From Parvibaculum sp963696585 (GTDB taxonomy: Bacteria > Pseudomonadota > Alphaproteobacteria > Parvibaculales > Parvibaculaceae): a DNA stretch of 64,000 bases. Location of the stretch: contig CAVOKW010000028.1 of assembly GCA_963696585.1 (NCBI GenBank), forward strand, positions 82,964-146,963. Reading direction: 5' to 3'. This document shows positions 7,084 through 16,090 of the stretch, in pieces. Under the pieces are notes generated by a model. It was given only the letters and a program-made list of their open reading frames with translations. It did not search any database and was not told the origin of the DNA. How positions within the stretch are numbered: the first letter of the stretch is position 1; every line of letters begins with the position of its first letter. The position numbers were made by a program, and so were the translations under genes.

Positions 7084-10083
7084 TTAACGCGCCTTTTTTG
7101 CGAGCCCGGATTTGGCCGGTGCTTTGGCCGTGGTCTTGGTCGTTGCCGTTTCCAGGGTCTTGGGGGCCGGGCCTGGGCGCCGCTTGAAGAGTTCAGCGAG
7201 ATAATGGCCGGTATAGGAACGCGGTTCGCGGGCGACATCTTCAGGCGTTCCCGTCGCCACGACCTCGCCGCCGCCATCGCCGCCTTCCGGTCCCATATCA
7301 ATGATCCAGTCGGCGGTTTTGATGACTTCGAGATTATGCTCAATGACAACGACGCTGTTGCCCTGCGTCACCAGCTCGTGCAGCACTTCGAGCAACTTGG
7401 CGACATCGTGGAAATGCAGACCCGTGGTCGGCTCGTCGAGAATGTAGATGGTGCGACCTGTCGAGCGGCGGGCGAGTTCCTTGGCGAGCTTGATGCGCTG
7501 GGCTTCGCCGCCTGAAAGCGTGGTCGCCTGCTGACCGACCTTGATATAGCCGAGGCCGACACGCTGGAGAACTTCCATTTTTTCGCGCACGGCGGGCACT
7601 GCCTTGAAGAAATCCGCCGCCTCATCGACGGTCATTTCCAGCACATCGGCAATCGACTTGTTCTTGAACTTCACTTCCAGCGTTTCGCGGTTGTAGCGAT
7701 GGCCGTGGCAGGTGTCGCATTCGACATAGACATCAGGCAGGAAATGCATTTCGATCTTGATGACGCCATCGCCCTGACAGGCTTCGCAGCGTCCGCCTTT
7801 CACGTTGAAGGAAAAGCGCCCGGCCTTGTAGCCACGCGCTTTCGACTCCGGCAATTCGGCAAACCAGTCGCGGATGAAAGTGAAAGCGCCGGTATAGGTT
7901 GCCGGATTGGAACGTGGCGTGCGGCCAATCGGCGACTGGTCGATGTCGATGATCTTGTCGAGAAACTCCAATCCTGTGATCTCGTCGAACGCGCCGGGAT
8001 GTTCGCGCGTGTTGTTGAGTTTGCGTGAGATGGCTTTGTAAATCGTTTCGATGAGCAAGGTTGATTTGCCGCCACCCGAAACGCCTGTGACACAGGTGAA
8101 GGTGCCAAGCGGGATTTCCGCCGTCACATTTTTCAGGTTGTTCTCGCTTGCACCCGTGATGCGCACTTTCTTGCCATTGCCCGCGCGGCGAATGCGTGGC
8201 AATTCAATCTGCTGAAAGCCGGTGAGATATTGGCCTGTCAGGCTTTCGGGATTGGCCATGATTTCGTCTGGCGTGCCTTCGGCGACGATGTGGCCACCAT
8301 GGACACCGGCACCCGGACCAATATCGACAACGTGATCGGCGGTGCGGATCGCATCTTCGTCATGCTCGACAACGATCACGGTGTTGCCGAGATCGCGCAG
8401 GCGTTTCAAGGTTTCAAGCAGGCGGTCATTGTCGCGCTGATGCAGGCCGATGGAGGGTTCGTCGAGCACATAGAGAACGCCGGTCAGGCCCGAGCCGATT
8501 TGCGAGGCAAGACGGATGCGCTGGCTTTCGCCACCCGACAAGGTGCCGGAGTTGCGCGACAGCGTCAGATATTCCAATCCGACATTGTTGAGAAAGTGCA
8601 GACGCTCGCGGATTTCCTTCAGAACGCGACCGGCGATTTCATTCTGCTTTGCAGTCAGATGCTGATCGAGATCGCGGAACCAGGCATCGGCCACGCGGAT
8701 CGACATCTGGCTGACTTCGCCGATATGCAGCCTGGCGATTTTGACAGCAAGCGCTTCCGGCTTCAGGCGGAAGCCGTGGCATTCGGTGCAATCGGTGATG
8801 CCCTGAAAGCGTTCGATTTCTTCGCGGGCCCAGGCGCTGTCGGTTTCGCGCCAGCGGCGTTCGAGATTGGGAATGACGCCTTCAAAAGGTTTGTTGGTTT
8901 TGTAGGAACGCAGGCCGTCATCATAGGCAAAGGTGACGGGTACTTCGCCGCTGCCATTGAGGATGATGTCTCGCGCGTTTTCCGGCAGGTCGCTCCATGG
9001 CACAGTCACAGAAAACCTGAACTGCCTGGCAAGACTGTCGAGCGTCTGGGTGTAATAGGGCGAGGTTGATTTCGACCATGGCGCAATCGCGCCTTTGCGC
9101 AGCGAGAGCGAGTGGTCGGGGACGATCATGTCCGGGTCGATGAAATGCTGCGTGCCAAGGCCGCTGCAAACCGGACAGGCGCCAAACGGGTTGTTGAAGG
9201 AAAAAAGGCGGGGTTCGATTTCATCAATCGTGAAGCCGGAAACGGGGCAGGCAAAGCGCGATGAGAAGATGATGCGTTCCGGTTCAGCGCCTTTTTTCGC
9301 ATCGGCCATTTCGACAACGGCAATGCCGTCGGCCAATCCGAGCGCCAGTTCAAAACTGTCGGCCAGCCGGTTGCCGAGATCGTCGCGCACAACGATGCGG
9401 TCGATCACCACATCAATATCGTGTTTGAGTTTCTTGTTGAGCGCGGGTACATCGGCGATTTCGTAAAACGTGCCATCGACCTTGACGCGCTGGAAGCCCT
9501 TTTTCTGAAGCTCGGCAAACTCCTTGCGATATTCGCCCTTGCGGCCGCGGATCATCGGCGCGAGGAGATAAAGCCGCGTGCCCTCGGGCAGCGCCATGAC
9601 GCGATCGACCATTTGCGACACGGTCTGGCTTTCAATCGGCAGGCCGGTGGCGGGCGAATAGGGCACGCCGATGCGCGCCCAAAGGAGGCGCATGTAGTCG
9701 TAGATTTCGGTGACGGTGCCGACCGTCGAGCGCGGATTGCGCGAGGTGGTTTTCTGTTCGATTGAAATGGCGGGCGAGAGACCGTCGATCTGATCGACAT
9801 CCGGCTTCTGCATCATTTCCAGGAACTGGCGCGCATAGGCCGACAGGCTTTCGACATAGCGGCGCTGGCCTTCGGCATAGATCGTGTCGAAAGCGAGGGA
9901 GGACTTGCCCGAGCCGGAAAGGCCGGTGATGACGATGAGCTTGTCGCGCGGCAATTCGAGCGAGATGTTTTTGAGATTGTGCTCTCGCGCGCCAATGACG
10001 CGAATGACGCGATGGGCGTGATCCAGGGGCGGCAGGATGACAGGTTTGCGCGGCGTGGGAGATTTCTTGGCGGGGGTGCTCAT
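7084..10083 (-). CDS. uvrA: Excinuclease ABC subunit UvrA
   Basis: 999 residues. UvrA is the damage-sensing ATPase of nucleotide excision repair, loading UvrB on lesions. Two ABC ATPase modules are visible: Walker A TGLSGSGKSSLAFDTIYAEG near residue 45 and TGVSGGGKSTLLIETIY near 645, with signature motifs LSGGESQRIRLASQIG and LSGGEAQRIKLAKELA and zinc-finger cysteine pairs (GACPVCSGLG; GRCEACQGDGVI). ATG 10083 is preferred to a TTG 24 bases upstream. An alanine/lysine-rich tail of about 25 residues extends past the usual end. A LexA box lies 177 bases upstream, so SOS induction is likely. Confidence 0.98.
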   Translation of the reverse strand: MSTPAKKSPTPRKPVILPPLDHAHRVIRVIGAREHNLKNISLELPRDKLIVITGLSGSGKSSLAFDTIYAEGQRRYVESLSAYARQFLEMMQKPDVDQIDGLSPAISIEQKTTSRNPRSTVGTVTEIYDYMRLLWARIGVPYSPATGLPIESQTVSQMVDRVMALPEGTRLYLLAPMIRGRKGEYRKEFAELQKKGFQRVKVDGTFYEIADVPALNKKLKHDIDVVIDRIVVRDDLGNRLADSFELALGLADGIAVVEMADAKKGAEPERIIFSSRFACPVSGFTIDEIEPRLFSFNNPFGACPVCSGLGTQHFIDPDMIVPDHSLSLRKGAIAPWSKSTSPYYTQTLDSLARQFRFSVTVPWSDLPENARDIILNGSGEVPVTFAYDDGLRSYKTNKPFEGVIPNLERRWRETDSAWAREEIERFQGITDCTECHGFRLKPEALAVKIARLHIGEVSQMSIRVADAWFRDLDQHLTAKQNEIAGRVLKEIRERLHFLNNVGLEYLTLSRNSGTLSGGESQRIRLASQIGSGLTGVLYVLDEPSIGLHQRDNDRLLETLKRLRDLGNTVIVVEHDEDAIRTADHVVDIGPGAGVHGGHIVAEGTPDEIMANPESLTGQYLTGFQQIELPRIRRAGNGKKVRITGASENNLKNVTAEIPLGTFTCVTGVSGGGKSTLLIETIYKAISRKLNNTREHPGAFDEITGLEFLDKIIDIDQSPIGRTPRSNPATYTGAFTFIRDWFAELPESKARGYKAGRFSFNVKGGRCEACQGDGVIKIEMHFLPDVYVECDTCHGHRYNRETLEVKFKNKSIADVLEMTVDEAADFFKAVPAVREKMEVLQRVGLGYIKVGQQATTLSGGEAQRIKLAKELARRSTGRTIYILDEPTTGLHFHDVAKLLEVLHELVTQGNSVVVIEHNLEVIKTADWIIDMGPEGGDGGGEVVATGTPEDVAREPRSYTGHYLAELFKRRPGPAPKTLETATTKTTAKAPAKSGLAKKAR

Positions 10084-10089
10084 ACGAGT

Positions 10090-10124
10090 CGTGCTTTCAG
10101 GGGGCAAATCGTGCTTTCGGGGGG
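10090..10124. repeat. Short tandem direct repeat in the uvrA leader
   Basis: Two 15-base copies of CGTGCTTTC(A/G)GGGGG at 10090-10104 and 10110-10124, matching at 14 of 15 positions and 20 bases apart. They lie between the uvrA start and its putative promoter region. No function is apparent; on the uvrA strand the copies are C-rich. Confidence 0.6.
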
Positions 10125-10259
10125 TGTAACAGGCTGATGCCCGCCATCGACAGACTATCTATTTAAGCCAATTAGGCCAGCTTCAAGGGTGGCGCAGGGC
10201 TGAATTGAAAAATACGGGGCTGCCGGACAAAAAGTCTTGTTTTCAGCGACTCGTTATGA

Positions 10260-10274
10260 GAACATTACAAGAAC
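10260..10274. promoter_or_regulatory. LexA (SOS) box between uvrA and the VOC gene
   Basis: The sequence GAAC-ATTACAA-GAAC is a perfect match to the alphaproteobacterial LexA operator GAAC-N7-GAAC; on the uvrA strand it reads GTTC-N7-GTTC. It lies 27 bases before the VOC-family start (10301) and 177 bases before the uvrA start, in the divergent intergenic region. uvrA is a known SOS gene in this class. Through read-through the same operator could affect ssb at 10791. Confidence 0.8.
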
Positions 10275-10300
10275 AATAATGACTGTAACAAGGATGAAAC

Positions 10301-10726
10301 ATGGAGCCCCGGATCAGTCTGGTGACGCTTGGCGTGAGCGATGTTGCTGTGAGCCGTCGCTTTTATGAGGCGTTGGGGTTTCGCGCGTCGGGTGCCAGTC
10401 AGGCGACCATCGCCTTCTTTCAGATGGGCGGCATGGCGCTGGCGCTGTTTGGGCATGATGCGCTGCGCGAGGATGCCGGATTGGCGCCGGCCAATCTGCG
10501 GCCGGGTGGGGTGACGCTGGCGCAGAATGTTGGCTCGCCTGAGCTTGTGGATAAGTTTCTGGTGGAAGCGGAAAGGGCGGGCGCAACCATTCTCAAAGCC
10601 GGGCACAAGGCGTTCTGGGGCGGCTATACCGGCTATTTTGCCGATCCCGATGGTCATCCTTGGGAGATTGCCTGGAATCCCCACTTCGCGCTGCTGGAAG
10701 ATGGCTCCATTCGCTTGCCAGACTAG
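10301..10726 (+). CDS. VOC (glyoxalase/bleomycin-resistance fold) family protein
   Basis: 141 residues, one vicinal-oxygen-chelate domain made of two beta-alpha-beta-beta-beta modules. The start MEPRISLVTLGVSDVAVSRRFYEALGF (first module, residues 1-27) and the end GGYTGYFADPDGHPWEIAWNP (residues 107-127) are diagnostic; the terminal Glu (WEIAW) is the usual metal ligand. AGGATGAAAC precedes the ATG. Family members include glyoxalases, dioxygenases and antibiotic-binding proteins, so the substrate is unknown. It is the first gene after the LexA box and is followed by ssb 64 bases later, so it may be SOS-controlled, which is an inference. Confidence 0.88.
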   Translation: MEPRISLVTLGVSDVAVSRRFYEALGFRASGASQATIAFFQMGGMALALFGHDALREDAGLAPANLRPGGVTLAQNVGSPELVDKFLVEAERAGATILKAGHKAFWGGYTGYFADPDGHPWEIAWNPHFALLEDGSIRLPD

Positions 10727-10790
10727 CAGGGGGCGGAAAGCTGGGTTAGGGTCGCCTCCTTCACCACATGCAGATTCGAGCGAGGACAAG

Positions 10791-11255
10791 ATGGCAGGCA
10801 GCGTCAACAAGGTCATTCTGATTGGTAATCTGGGCGCCGATCCCGAGATCCGCCGCACACAGGATGGTCGTCCGATTGCCAATCTGCGCATCGCGACCTC
10901 TGAATCCTGGCGCGACAAGAACTCCGGCGAGCGCAAGGAAAAGACCGAGTGGCACCGCGTGGTGATCTTCTCGGAAGGTCTCTGCAAGATTGCCGAGCAG
11001 TATCTCAAAAAAGGCTCGAAGGTTTATATCGAAGGCGCCTTGCAGACCCGCAAATGGACCGACCAGTCGGGTGTCGAGAAATATTCGACCGAAATCGTGT
11101 TGCAGGGCTTCAATGCCGTTTTGACCATGCTTGATGGCAAGGCCGGTGGCGGGGCTGGCGGTGGTGGCGACTATGGCGCGTCGGATATGGGCGGCAGTGG
11201 TGGCGGCTCGCGCGGCAGCTTCTCGCAGGACCTCGACGACGAAATCCCGTTCTAG
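10791..11255 (+). CDS. ssb: Single-stranded DNA-binding protein
   Basis: 154 residues. SSB coats single-stranded DNA in replication, recombination and repair. The OB-fold begins MAGSVNKVILIGNLGADPE and runs to about residue 112, with the conserved KTEWHRVVIF strand. A glycine-rich linker (GGGAGGGGDYGASD) follows and the acidic tip ends DDEIPF, the docking peptide for repair partners such as RecG and RecQ. In many alphaproteobacteria ssb lies divergent from uvrA; here a VOC gene is inserted between. A strong terminator follows at 11284. Confidence 0.97.
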   Translation: MAGSVNKVILIGNLGADPEIRRTQDGRPIANLRIATSESWRDKNSGERKEKTEWHRVVIFSEGLCKIAEQYLKKGSKVYIEGALQTRKWTDQSGVEKYSTEIVLQGFNAVLTMLDGKAGGGAGGGGDYGASDMGGSGGGSRGSFSQDLDDEIPF

Positions 11256-11283
11256 GCGCATCGACCGCCTTGCCGGCATGGGG

Positions 11284-11309
11284 AAGCCGCCTCCTTCGGG
11301 GCGGCTTTT
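11284..11309 (+). terminator. Rho-independent terminator after ssb
   Basis: Stem AGCCGCC (11285-11291) pairs with GGCGGCT (11300-11306), loop TCCTTCGG, then a TTTT run. It lies 29 bases after the ssb stop. The next 240 bases to gyrA contain an AT-rich patch (about 11378-11402) that may hold the gyrA promoter. Confidence 0.85.
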
Positions 11310-11550
11310 CGGTTAACTGAAGCCCGTCTTTCGTGCCATGGCCTGCGGCGCTTCAGACGCCTCATTTCAGACGCCAATTTATCAATTACTACAATAGGTT
11401 ATGGGGACGCTTTTGGCGCGTTTGAAGTTGCCGTGACAGGGCGGACCTGCTAAACTCGGCGCCAGTCAATAAAGGGGATTCGGTGGTGCCGAATGAGCCC
11501 TTCGTTCCGCAGAAATCCGGCCCGCTGACGGCTCGTCCGCCGCATGGCCC

Positions 11551-14397
11551 TTGAGATCAGAAACGCATTTGTCCGACAGTTCCGAGAGCGACATTCCGGG
11601 TGACGAACCTGCCCCGGAGCAGGAGGCCGGTGTTGGCGGTGGCATGAACGGTTTGCCCGGTTTGCCGCCCTCAGGGCTTCCGCCTGAGCGCGATGTTTCG
11701 CCCATCGCCATCGAAGAAGAGATGCGCCGCTCCTATCTCGATTACGCGATGAGCGTGATCGTGAGCCGGGCGCTGCCGGATGCGCGGGACGGCCTGAAGC
11801 CCGTGCATCGGCGCATCCTGTTTTCGATGAACGAAAACGGCTATGACTGGAACAAGGCCTATCGCAAATCGGCGCGTGTGGTTGGCGACGTTATCGGTAA
11901 ATATCATCCGCATGGTGACCAGTCGATTTATGACGCGCTGGTGCGCATGGCGCAGCCCTTCTCGATGCGGGTGCCGCTGATTGACGGCCAGGGCAATTTC
12001 GGCTCGGTGGACGGCGATCCGCCCGCCGCGATGCGTTACACCGAAGTTCGCATGGCGAAGGTGGCGCATGCGCTGCTGAACGACATCGACAAGGACACGG
12101 TCGATTTTCAGGCGAATTACGACGGCACGGAGCGCGAGCCTGTCGTGCTGCCTGCCGAATTGCCAAATCTTCTGGTCAATGGCGCCAATGGCATTGCTGT
12201 CGGCATGGCGACCAACGTGCCGCCACATAATCTTGGCGAAATCATTGATGCCTGTATTGCCGTCATCAACAACCCCGGCGTCACGATTGAAGAGCTGATC
12301 GAGATTGTACCGGGGCCGGATTTTCCGACCGGCGGCATCATGCTGGGGCGTGCCGGGGCGCGGTCGGCCTATCACACGGGTCGCGGGTCGATCATCGTGC
12401 GTGGCCGTGTCGAGCTTGAAGAAACCAAGCGTGATCGTACCGCCATCATCATCACCGAATTGCCCTATCAGGTGAACAAGGCGACGATGATCGAGAAGAT
12501 TGCCGAGCTTGTGCGTGACAAGCGCATCGAAGGCATTTCAGATCTGCGCGACGAATCTGACCGCAGCGGCATGCGCGTGGTTATCGAGCTGCGCCGTGAT
12601 GCGGTGCCCGATGTTGTGCTGAACCAGCTTTATCGCTTCTCGACGCTGCAATCGACGATTGGCGCCAATATGCTGGCGCTGGATTATGGCCGACCGGAAC
12701 TGATGAACCTGAAGCAGTTGCTGAAGGCCTTCACATCGTTCCGCGAAGTTGTTGTCACAAGGCGCACGAAGTTTGAACTCGGCAAGGCGCGCGACCGCGC
12801 GCATGTGTTGGTCGGGTTGGCAATTGCCGTTGCCAATATTGACGAAGTTATCCGCCTGATCCGCACGGCGCCCGATCCGGCGACGGCGCGCGAACAATTG
12901 ATGACGCGGCATTGGCCGGCGTCCGACATTGCGCCGCTTGTCGAGTTGATTGCCGATCCGCGCCACAAGCTCGCGGCGGATGGCACCTATCAGCTTTCCG
13001 AGACGCAGGCGCGCGCCATTCTCGATCTGCGCCTGCAACGCCTGACCGCGCTCGGTCGCGATGAAATTGGCGACGAGCTGAAGGTGCTGGGTGAGAAGAT
13101 TGCCGAATATCTCGATATTCTGCGCTCGCGCGATCGCGTGCTGACAATCATCCGCGATGAACTGGTCGCCATCCGGAACGAGTTTGCCACACCACGCCGC
13201 ACCGAAATAGCCGAAGCGGAAGGCGAGTTTGAGGATGAAGACCTCATCCAGCGCGAAGACATGGTCGTGACGGTGAGCCATCAGGGCTATATCAAGCGTG
13301 TGCCGCTGTCGACCTATCGCGCGCAACGTCGCGGCGGCAAGGGCCGTACCGGCATGGCGACCAAGGACGAGGATTTTGTCACGCGTCTCTTTGTGGCGAA
13401 TACACATACGCCGATGCTGTTCTTCTCCTCGACCGGCATGGCCTACAAGCTCAAGGTATGGCGTCTGCCTGCGGCGACACCGCAGAGCCGCGGCAAGGCG
13501 ATGATCAATCTTCTGCCACTCAAGCAGGGCGAGACCATCACCACCGTCATGCCCCTGCCGGAGGATGAAGAAAGCTGGGCGCGTCTGCATGTCATGTTTG
13601 CAACGCGCACTGGCGATGTGCGCCGCAATGATCTCTCCGATTTCATCCAGATCAATCGTAACGGCAAGATTGCGATGAAGCTGGAAGCCGAGGGCGACAG
13701 CATCGTCGATGTGCAAATCTGTACCGAAGATGATGACGTGTTGCTGACCACGCATAATGGCCGGGCCATTCGTTTCCCGGTCACGGATGTCCGCGTTTTT
13801 GCCGGACGCAATTCGACCGGCGTGCGCGGTATCAAACTTGATGAGGGCGACAAGCTCATTGCCATGACCATGCTGCGCCATGTCGACAATACGAGTGCCG
13901 AGGCGCGGGCCTATCTCAAGCAGGCTGCCGCCATGCGCCGTGCAGCCAGCGAGAGCGATGACGCTGATCTCGACACACCGATCATGGAAGATGGCGATGA
14001 AGAGGGCGATGACGAACTGACGCTGACGCCGGAACGCTATGCCGAGCTTGGTGCACGTGAGCAGTTCGTGCTGACCGTGAGTGAAAACGGTTTCGGCAAG
14101 CGCTCTTCATCCTATGAGTATCGTGTCTCCGGTCGTGGCGGCAAGGGCATCATTGCCATGGCGATGACCGGGAAGGTTGGCAAACTTGTCGCCTCCTTCC
14201 CGGTTGAAAATCAGGATCAGATCATGCTGGTAACGGATGGCGGTCAGCTTATTCGCTGCCCGGTTGATGATGTGCGTGTTGCCGGTCGCGCAACGCAAGG
14301 CGTCACGATTTTCCGCACGGCTGATGACGAACATGTCGTTTCCGTGGAACATATTGGCGAAGCCGGTGGCGACGATCAGGAGGCTGACGATGCATGA
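11551..14397 (+). CDS. gyrA: DNA gyrase subunit A
   Basis: Up to 948 residues. GyrA cuts and rejoins DNA in the A2B2 gyrase that introduces negative supercoils. Visible: the breakage-reunion domain start EEEMRRSYLDYAMSVIVSRA, the catalytic Tyr in AAMRYTEVRMA (Tyr163), the GyrA box QRRGGKG in the C-terminal beta-pinwheel, and a long acidic linker plus tail. The start is uncertain: TTG 11551 gives a non-conserved acidic/proline-rich leader, and ATG 11644 (917 residues) is the alternative. The quinolone-binding loop reads HPHGDQSIYD, with Gln where E. coli has Ser83. coaD overlaps its stop by 8 bases. Confidence 0.96.
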   Translation: MRSETHLSDSSESDIPGDEPAPEQEAGVGGGMNGLPGLPPSGLPPERDVSPIAIEEEMRRSYLDYAMSVIVSRALPDARDGLKPVHRRILFSMNENGYDWNKAYRKSARVVGDVIGKYHPHGDQSIYDALVRMAQPFSMRVPLIDGQGNFGSVDGDPPAAMRYTEVRMAKVAHALLNDIDKDTVDFQANYDGTEREPVVLPAELPNLLVNGANGIAVGMATNVPPHNLGEIIDACIAVINNPGVTIEELIEIVPGPDFPTGGIMLGRAGARSAYHTGRGSIIVRGRVELEETKRDRTAIIITELPYQVNKATMIEKIAELVRDKRIEGISDLRDESDRSGMRVVIELRRDAVPDVVLNQLYRFSTLQSTIGANMLALDYGRPELMNLKQLLKAFTSFREVVVTRRTKFELGKARDRAHVLVGLAIAVANIDEVIRLIRTAPDPATAREQLMTRHWPASDIAPLVELIADPRHKLAADGTYQLSETQARAILDLRLQRLTALGRDEIGDELKVLGEKIAEYLDILRSRDRVLTIIRDELVAIRNEFATPRRTEIAEAEGEFEDEDLIQREDMVVTVSHQGYIKRVPLSTYRAQRRGGKGRTGMATKDEDFVTRLFVANTHTPMLFFSSTGMAYKLKVWRLPAATPQSRGKAMINLLPLKQGETITTVMPLPEDEESWARLHVMFATRTGDVRRNDLSDFIQINRNGKIAMKLEAEGDSIVDVQICTEDDDVLLTTHNGRAIRFPVTDVRVFAGRNSTGVRGIKLDEGDKLIAMTMLRHVDNTSAEARAYLKQAAAMRRAASESDDADLDTPIMEDGDEEGDDELTLTPERYAELGAREQFVLTVSENGFGKRSSSYEYRVSGRGGKGIIAMAMTGKVGKLVASFPVENQDQIMLVTDGGQLIRCPVDDVRVAGRATQGVTIFRTADDEHVVSVEHIGEAGGDDQEADDA

Positions 14398-14911
14398 ACG
14401 TATCGGCATTTATCCAGGCAGCTTCGATCCGCTGACCAATGGCCATATCGACATTATCCGGCGCGCCTTGACCCTGGTCGATCACCTTGTGGTCGCCATC
14501 GGCGTCAGTGCGAGCAAGACGCCATTCCTCTCGCTTGAGGACCGCTGTGCAATCATTGAAGCCGAGATGGGGCCTATCGCCCGGAAGATCGGTGCCAGGC
14601 TCTCCACAACGTCGTTTTCGGGGCTTGTTGTGGATGTGGCCGACAAGCATAAGGCGACTGTCATCATTCGCGGATTGCGCGGCGCGGTCGATTATGAATA
14701 TGAAGACTCCATGGTCGGCATGAACCGCATCATGAATCCGAAAGTTGAAACCGTATTCCTGTCGGCCTCTCCGGAAACCGGCTTCATCTCATCGACGCTG
14801 GTTCGACAGATTGCCGGCATGGGGGGCGATATCACGCCCTTCGTCTCCAAACGCGTTGCCCGCAAGGTGATGTCGCGCGTCGCACAACTCGACAAGGCCA
14901 GGAAGGCCTGA
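14390..14911 (+). CDS. coaD: Phosphopantetheine adenylyltransferase
   Basis: 173 residues. CoaD transfers AMP from ATP to 4'-phosphopantetheine, the penultimate step of coenzyme A synthesis. The nucleotidyltransferase signature GIYPGSFDPLTNGHIDII is at residues 5-22 (HxGH equivalent is NGHI), and the second motif ETGFISSTLVRQIA lies near residue 127. ATG 14390 is chosen because AGGAGG lies 7 bases upstream inside gyrA; the frame is open further 5' only within gyrA. The 8-base overlap with gyrA suggests translational coupling. Confidence 0.97.
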   Translation: MHERIGIYPGSFDPLTNGHIDIIRRALTLVDHLVVAIGVSASKTPFLSLEDRCAIIEAEMGPIARKIGARLSTTSFSGLVVDVADKHKATVIIRGLRGAVDYEYEDSMVGMNRIMNPKVETVFLSASPETGFISSTLVRQIAGMGGDITPFVSKRVARKVMSRVAQLDKARKA

Positions 14912-14941
14912 TCAACAGACGTTCAAAACCCGGAGCCTCAG

Positions 14942-15490
14942 ATGCGTAAATTATTGCTCATCGCCTGCGCACTCCTTGCCATGGCAAGTTTTTCACGCAG
15001 CGCCTATGCGCTTGATCCTGAAAACACGATCTATCTCGATCTGAAAGATGGCCGCGTGGTGATCGAGCTTTTGCCGGATGTCGCTCCCAAGCATGCCGAA
15101 CGGATCAAAACGCTGGCGCGACAGGGCTTTTACAATGGCCTGATTTTTCATCGCGTGATTGACGGCTTCATGGCGCAGACCGGTGACCCGACGGGTACCG
15201 GCATGGGTGGTTCGCCGCTTCCCAATCTGCCGGCCGAATTCAGCAACACCGAAACATTTTCACGCGGCACACTTGGCATGGCGCGCTCGCAGAGCCCCAA
15301 CAGCGCCAACAGCCAGTTCTTCATCTGCTTTGAAGATTCTGATTTCCTTGACGGGCAATACACGATATTTGGCCGCGTCGTTGAAGGCATGGAGTTTGTC
15401 GACAACATCACGCGTGGCGAGCCGCCCGCCAATCCCGACAAGATCGTCAAGATGCAGGTTGCGGCGGATGTCGCGCCGACCAAGCCATAA
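14942..15490 (+). CDS. Exported cyclophilin-type peptidyl-prolyl isomerase
   Basis: 182 residues. Cyclophilins speed cis-trans isomerisation of proline bonds during folding. An N-terminal signal peptide (MRKLLLIACALLAMASFSRSAYA) predicts a periplasmic protein. The cyclophilin core is intact: FHRVIDGFMAQTGDPTGTG with the catalytic Arg, and SANSQFFICFEDSDFLDGQYTIFGRVVEGME. It is followed after 51 bases by a cytoplasmic paralogue; the pair is a common arrangement upstream of queA in Hyphomicrobiales and probably arose by duplication. Confidence 0.94.
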   Translation: MRKLLLIACALLAMASFSRSAYALDPENTIYLDLKDGRVVIELLPDVAPKHAERIKTLARQGFYNGLIFHRVIDGFMAQTGDPTGTGMGGSPLPNLPAEFSNTETFSRGTLGMARSQSPNSANSQFFICFEDSDFLDGQYTIFGRVVEGMEFVDNITRGEPPANPDKIVKMQVAADVAPTKP

Positions 15491-15541
15491 TCATTCGCGC
15501 AATTCATATCTGGTGCCGCGACGCGGCCAGCAAGGAGTGTC

Positions 15542-16015
15542 ATGACCGACATTAAAGACCCGGAAAACACGCTGTTGATGGACCTTGTCCATGGGCAGGT
15601 CGTGATCGAACTTCGTCCCGATCTCGCGCCCAAGCATGTGGCGCGGATCAAGGAACTGACGCGGGAAGGCTATTACAATGGCGTAGCGTTTCACCGCGTG
15701 ATTGATGGCTTCATGGCGCAGGGTGGCGACCCGACGGGCACGGGCTCCGGGGGATCGGGCAAGAAAATCCCGGCCGAATTTTCCGCCGAACCGCATATTC
15801 GCGGCATCTGCTCGATGGCCCGTACTTCTGATCCGCATAGCGCCGACAGCCAGTTTTTCATCGTGTTTGATGATGCCACATTCCTCGACCGTCAGTACAC
15901 GGTGTGGGGCAAGGTGATTGCGGGCATGGATGCCGTTGACAAGCTCAAGCGGGGCGAACCGCCGCGCGAACCGGACCGCATTCAGTTGATGCGGGTGGCG
16001 GCGGATGTCGCCTGA
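15542..16015 (+). CDS. Cytoplasmic cyclophilin-type peptidyl-prolyl isomerase
   Basis: 157 residues, no signal peptide, so a cytoplasmic counterpart of the gene at 14942 (PpiB-like). Core motifs FHRVIDGFMAQGGDPTGTGSGG and SADSQFFIVFDDATFLDRQYTVWGKV are complete, including the catalytic Arg and the substrate-pocket Phe/Gln. AAGGAGTGTC precedes the ATG. A terminator hairpin at 16044 separates it from queA. Confidence 0.95.
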   Translation: MTDIKDPENTLLMDLVHGQVVIELRPDLAPKHVARIKELTREGYYNGVAFHRVIDGFMAQGGDPTGTGSGGSGKKIPAEFSAEPHIRGICSMARTSDPHSADSQFFIVFDDATFLDRQYTVWGKVIAGMDAVDKLKRGEPPREPDRIQLMRVAADVA

Positions 16016-16043
16016 AGAAACCAGGCTGTCTCCATGATGATGC

Positions 16044-16075
16044 CATGCCCCGCACTGCGGGGCATGCGCTTTTGT
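16044..16075 (+). terminator. Rho-independent terminator between ppi and queA
   Basis: A perfect 9-bp stem CATGCCCCG (16044-16052) with CGGGGCATG (16058-16066), loop CACTG, followed by CGCTTTTG. It ends 16 bases before queA, so queA-tgt may be transcribed from partial read-through or from a promoter overlapping the hairpin. Confidence 0.75.
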
Positions 16076-16090
16076 ACGGATCGCAGATTT

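Noticed and set aside
12538..13881. A 447-codon open frame on the minus strand inside gyrA
   Set aside because: Antisense shadow of gyrA with His/Arg/Gln-rich low-complexity translation and no recognisable family.
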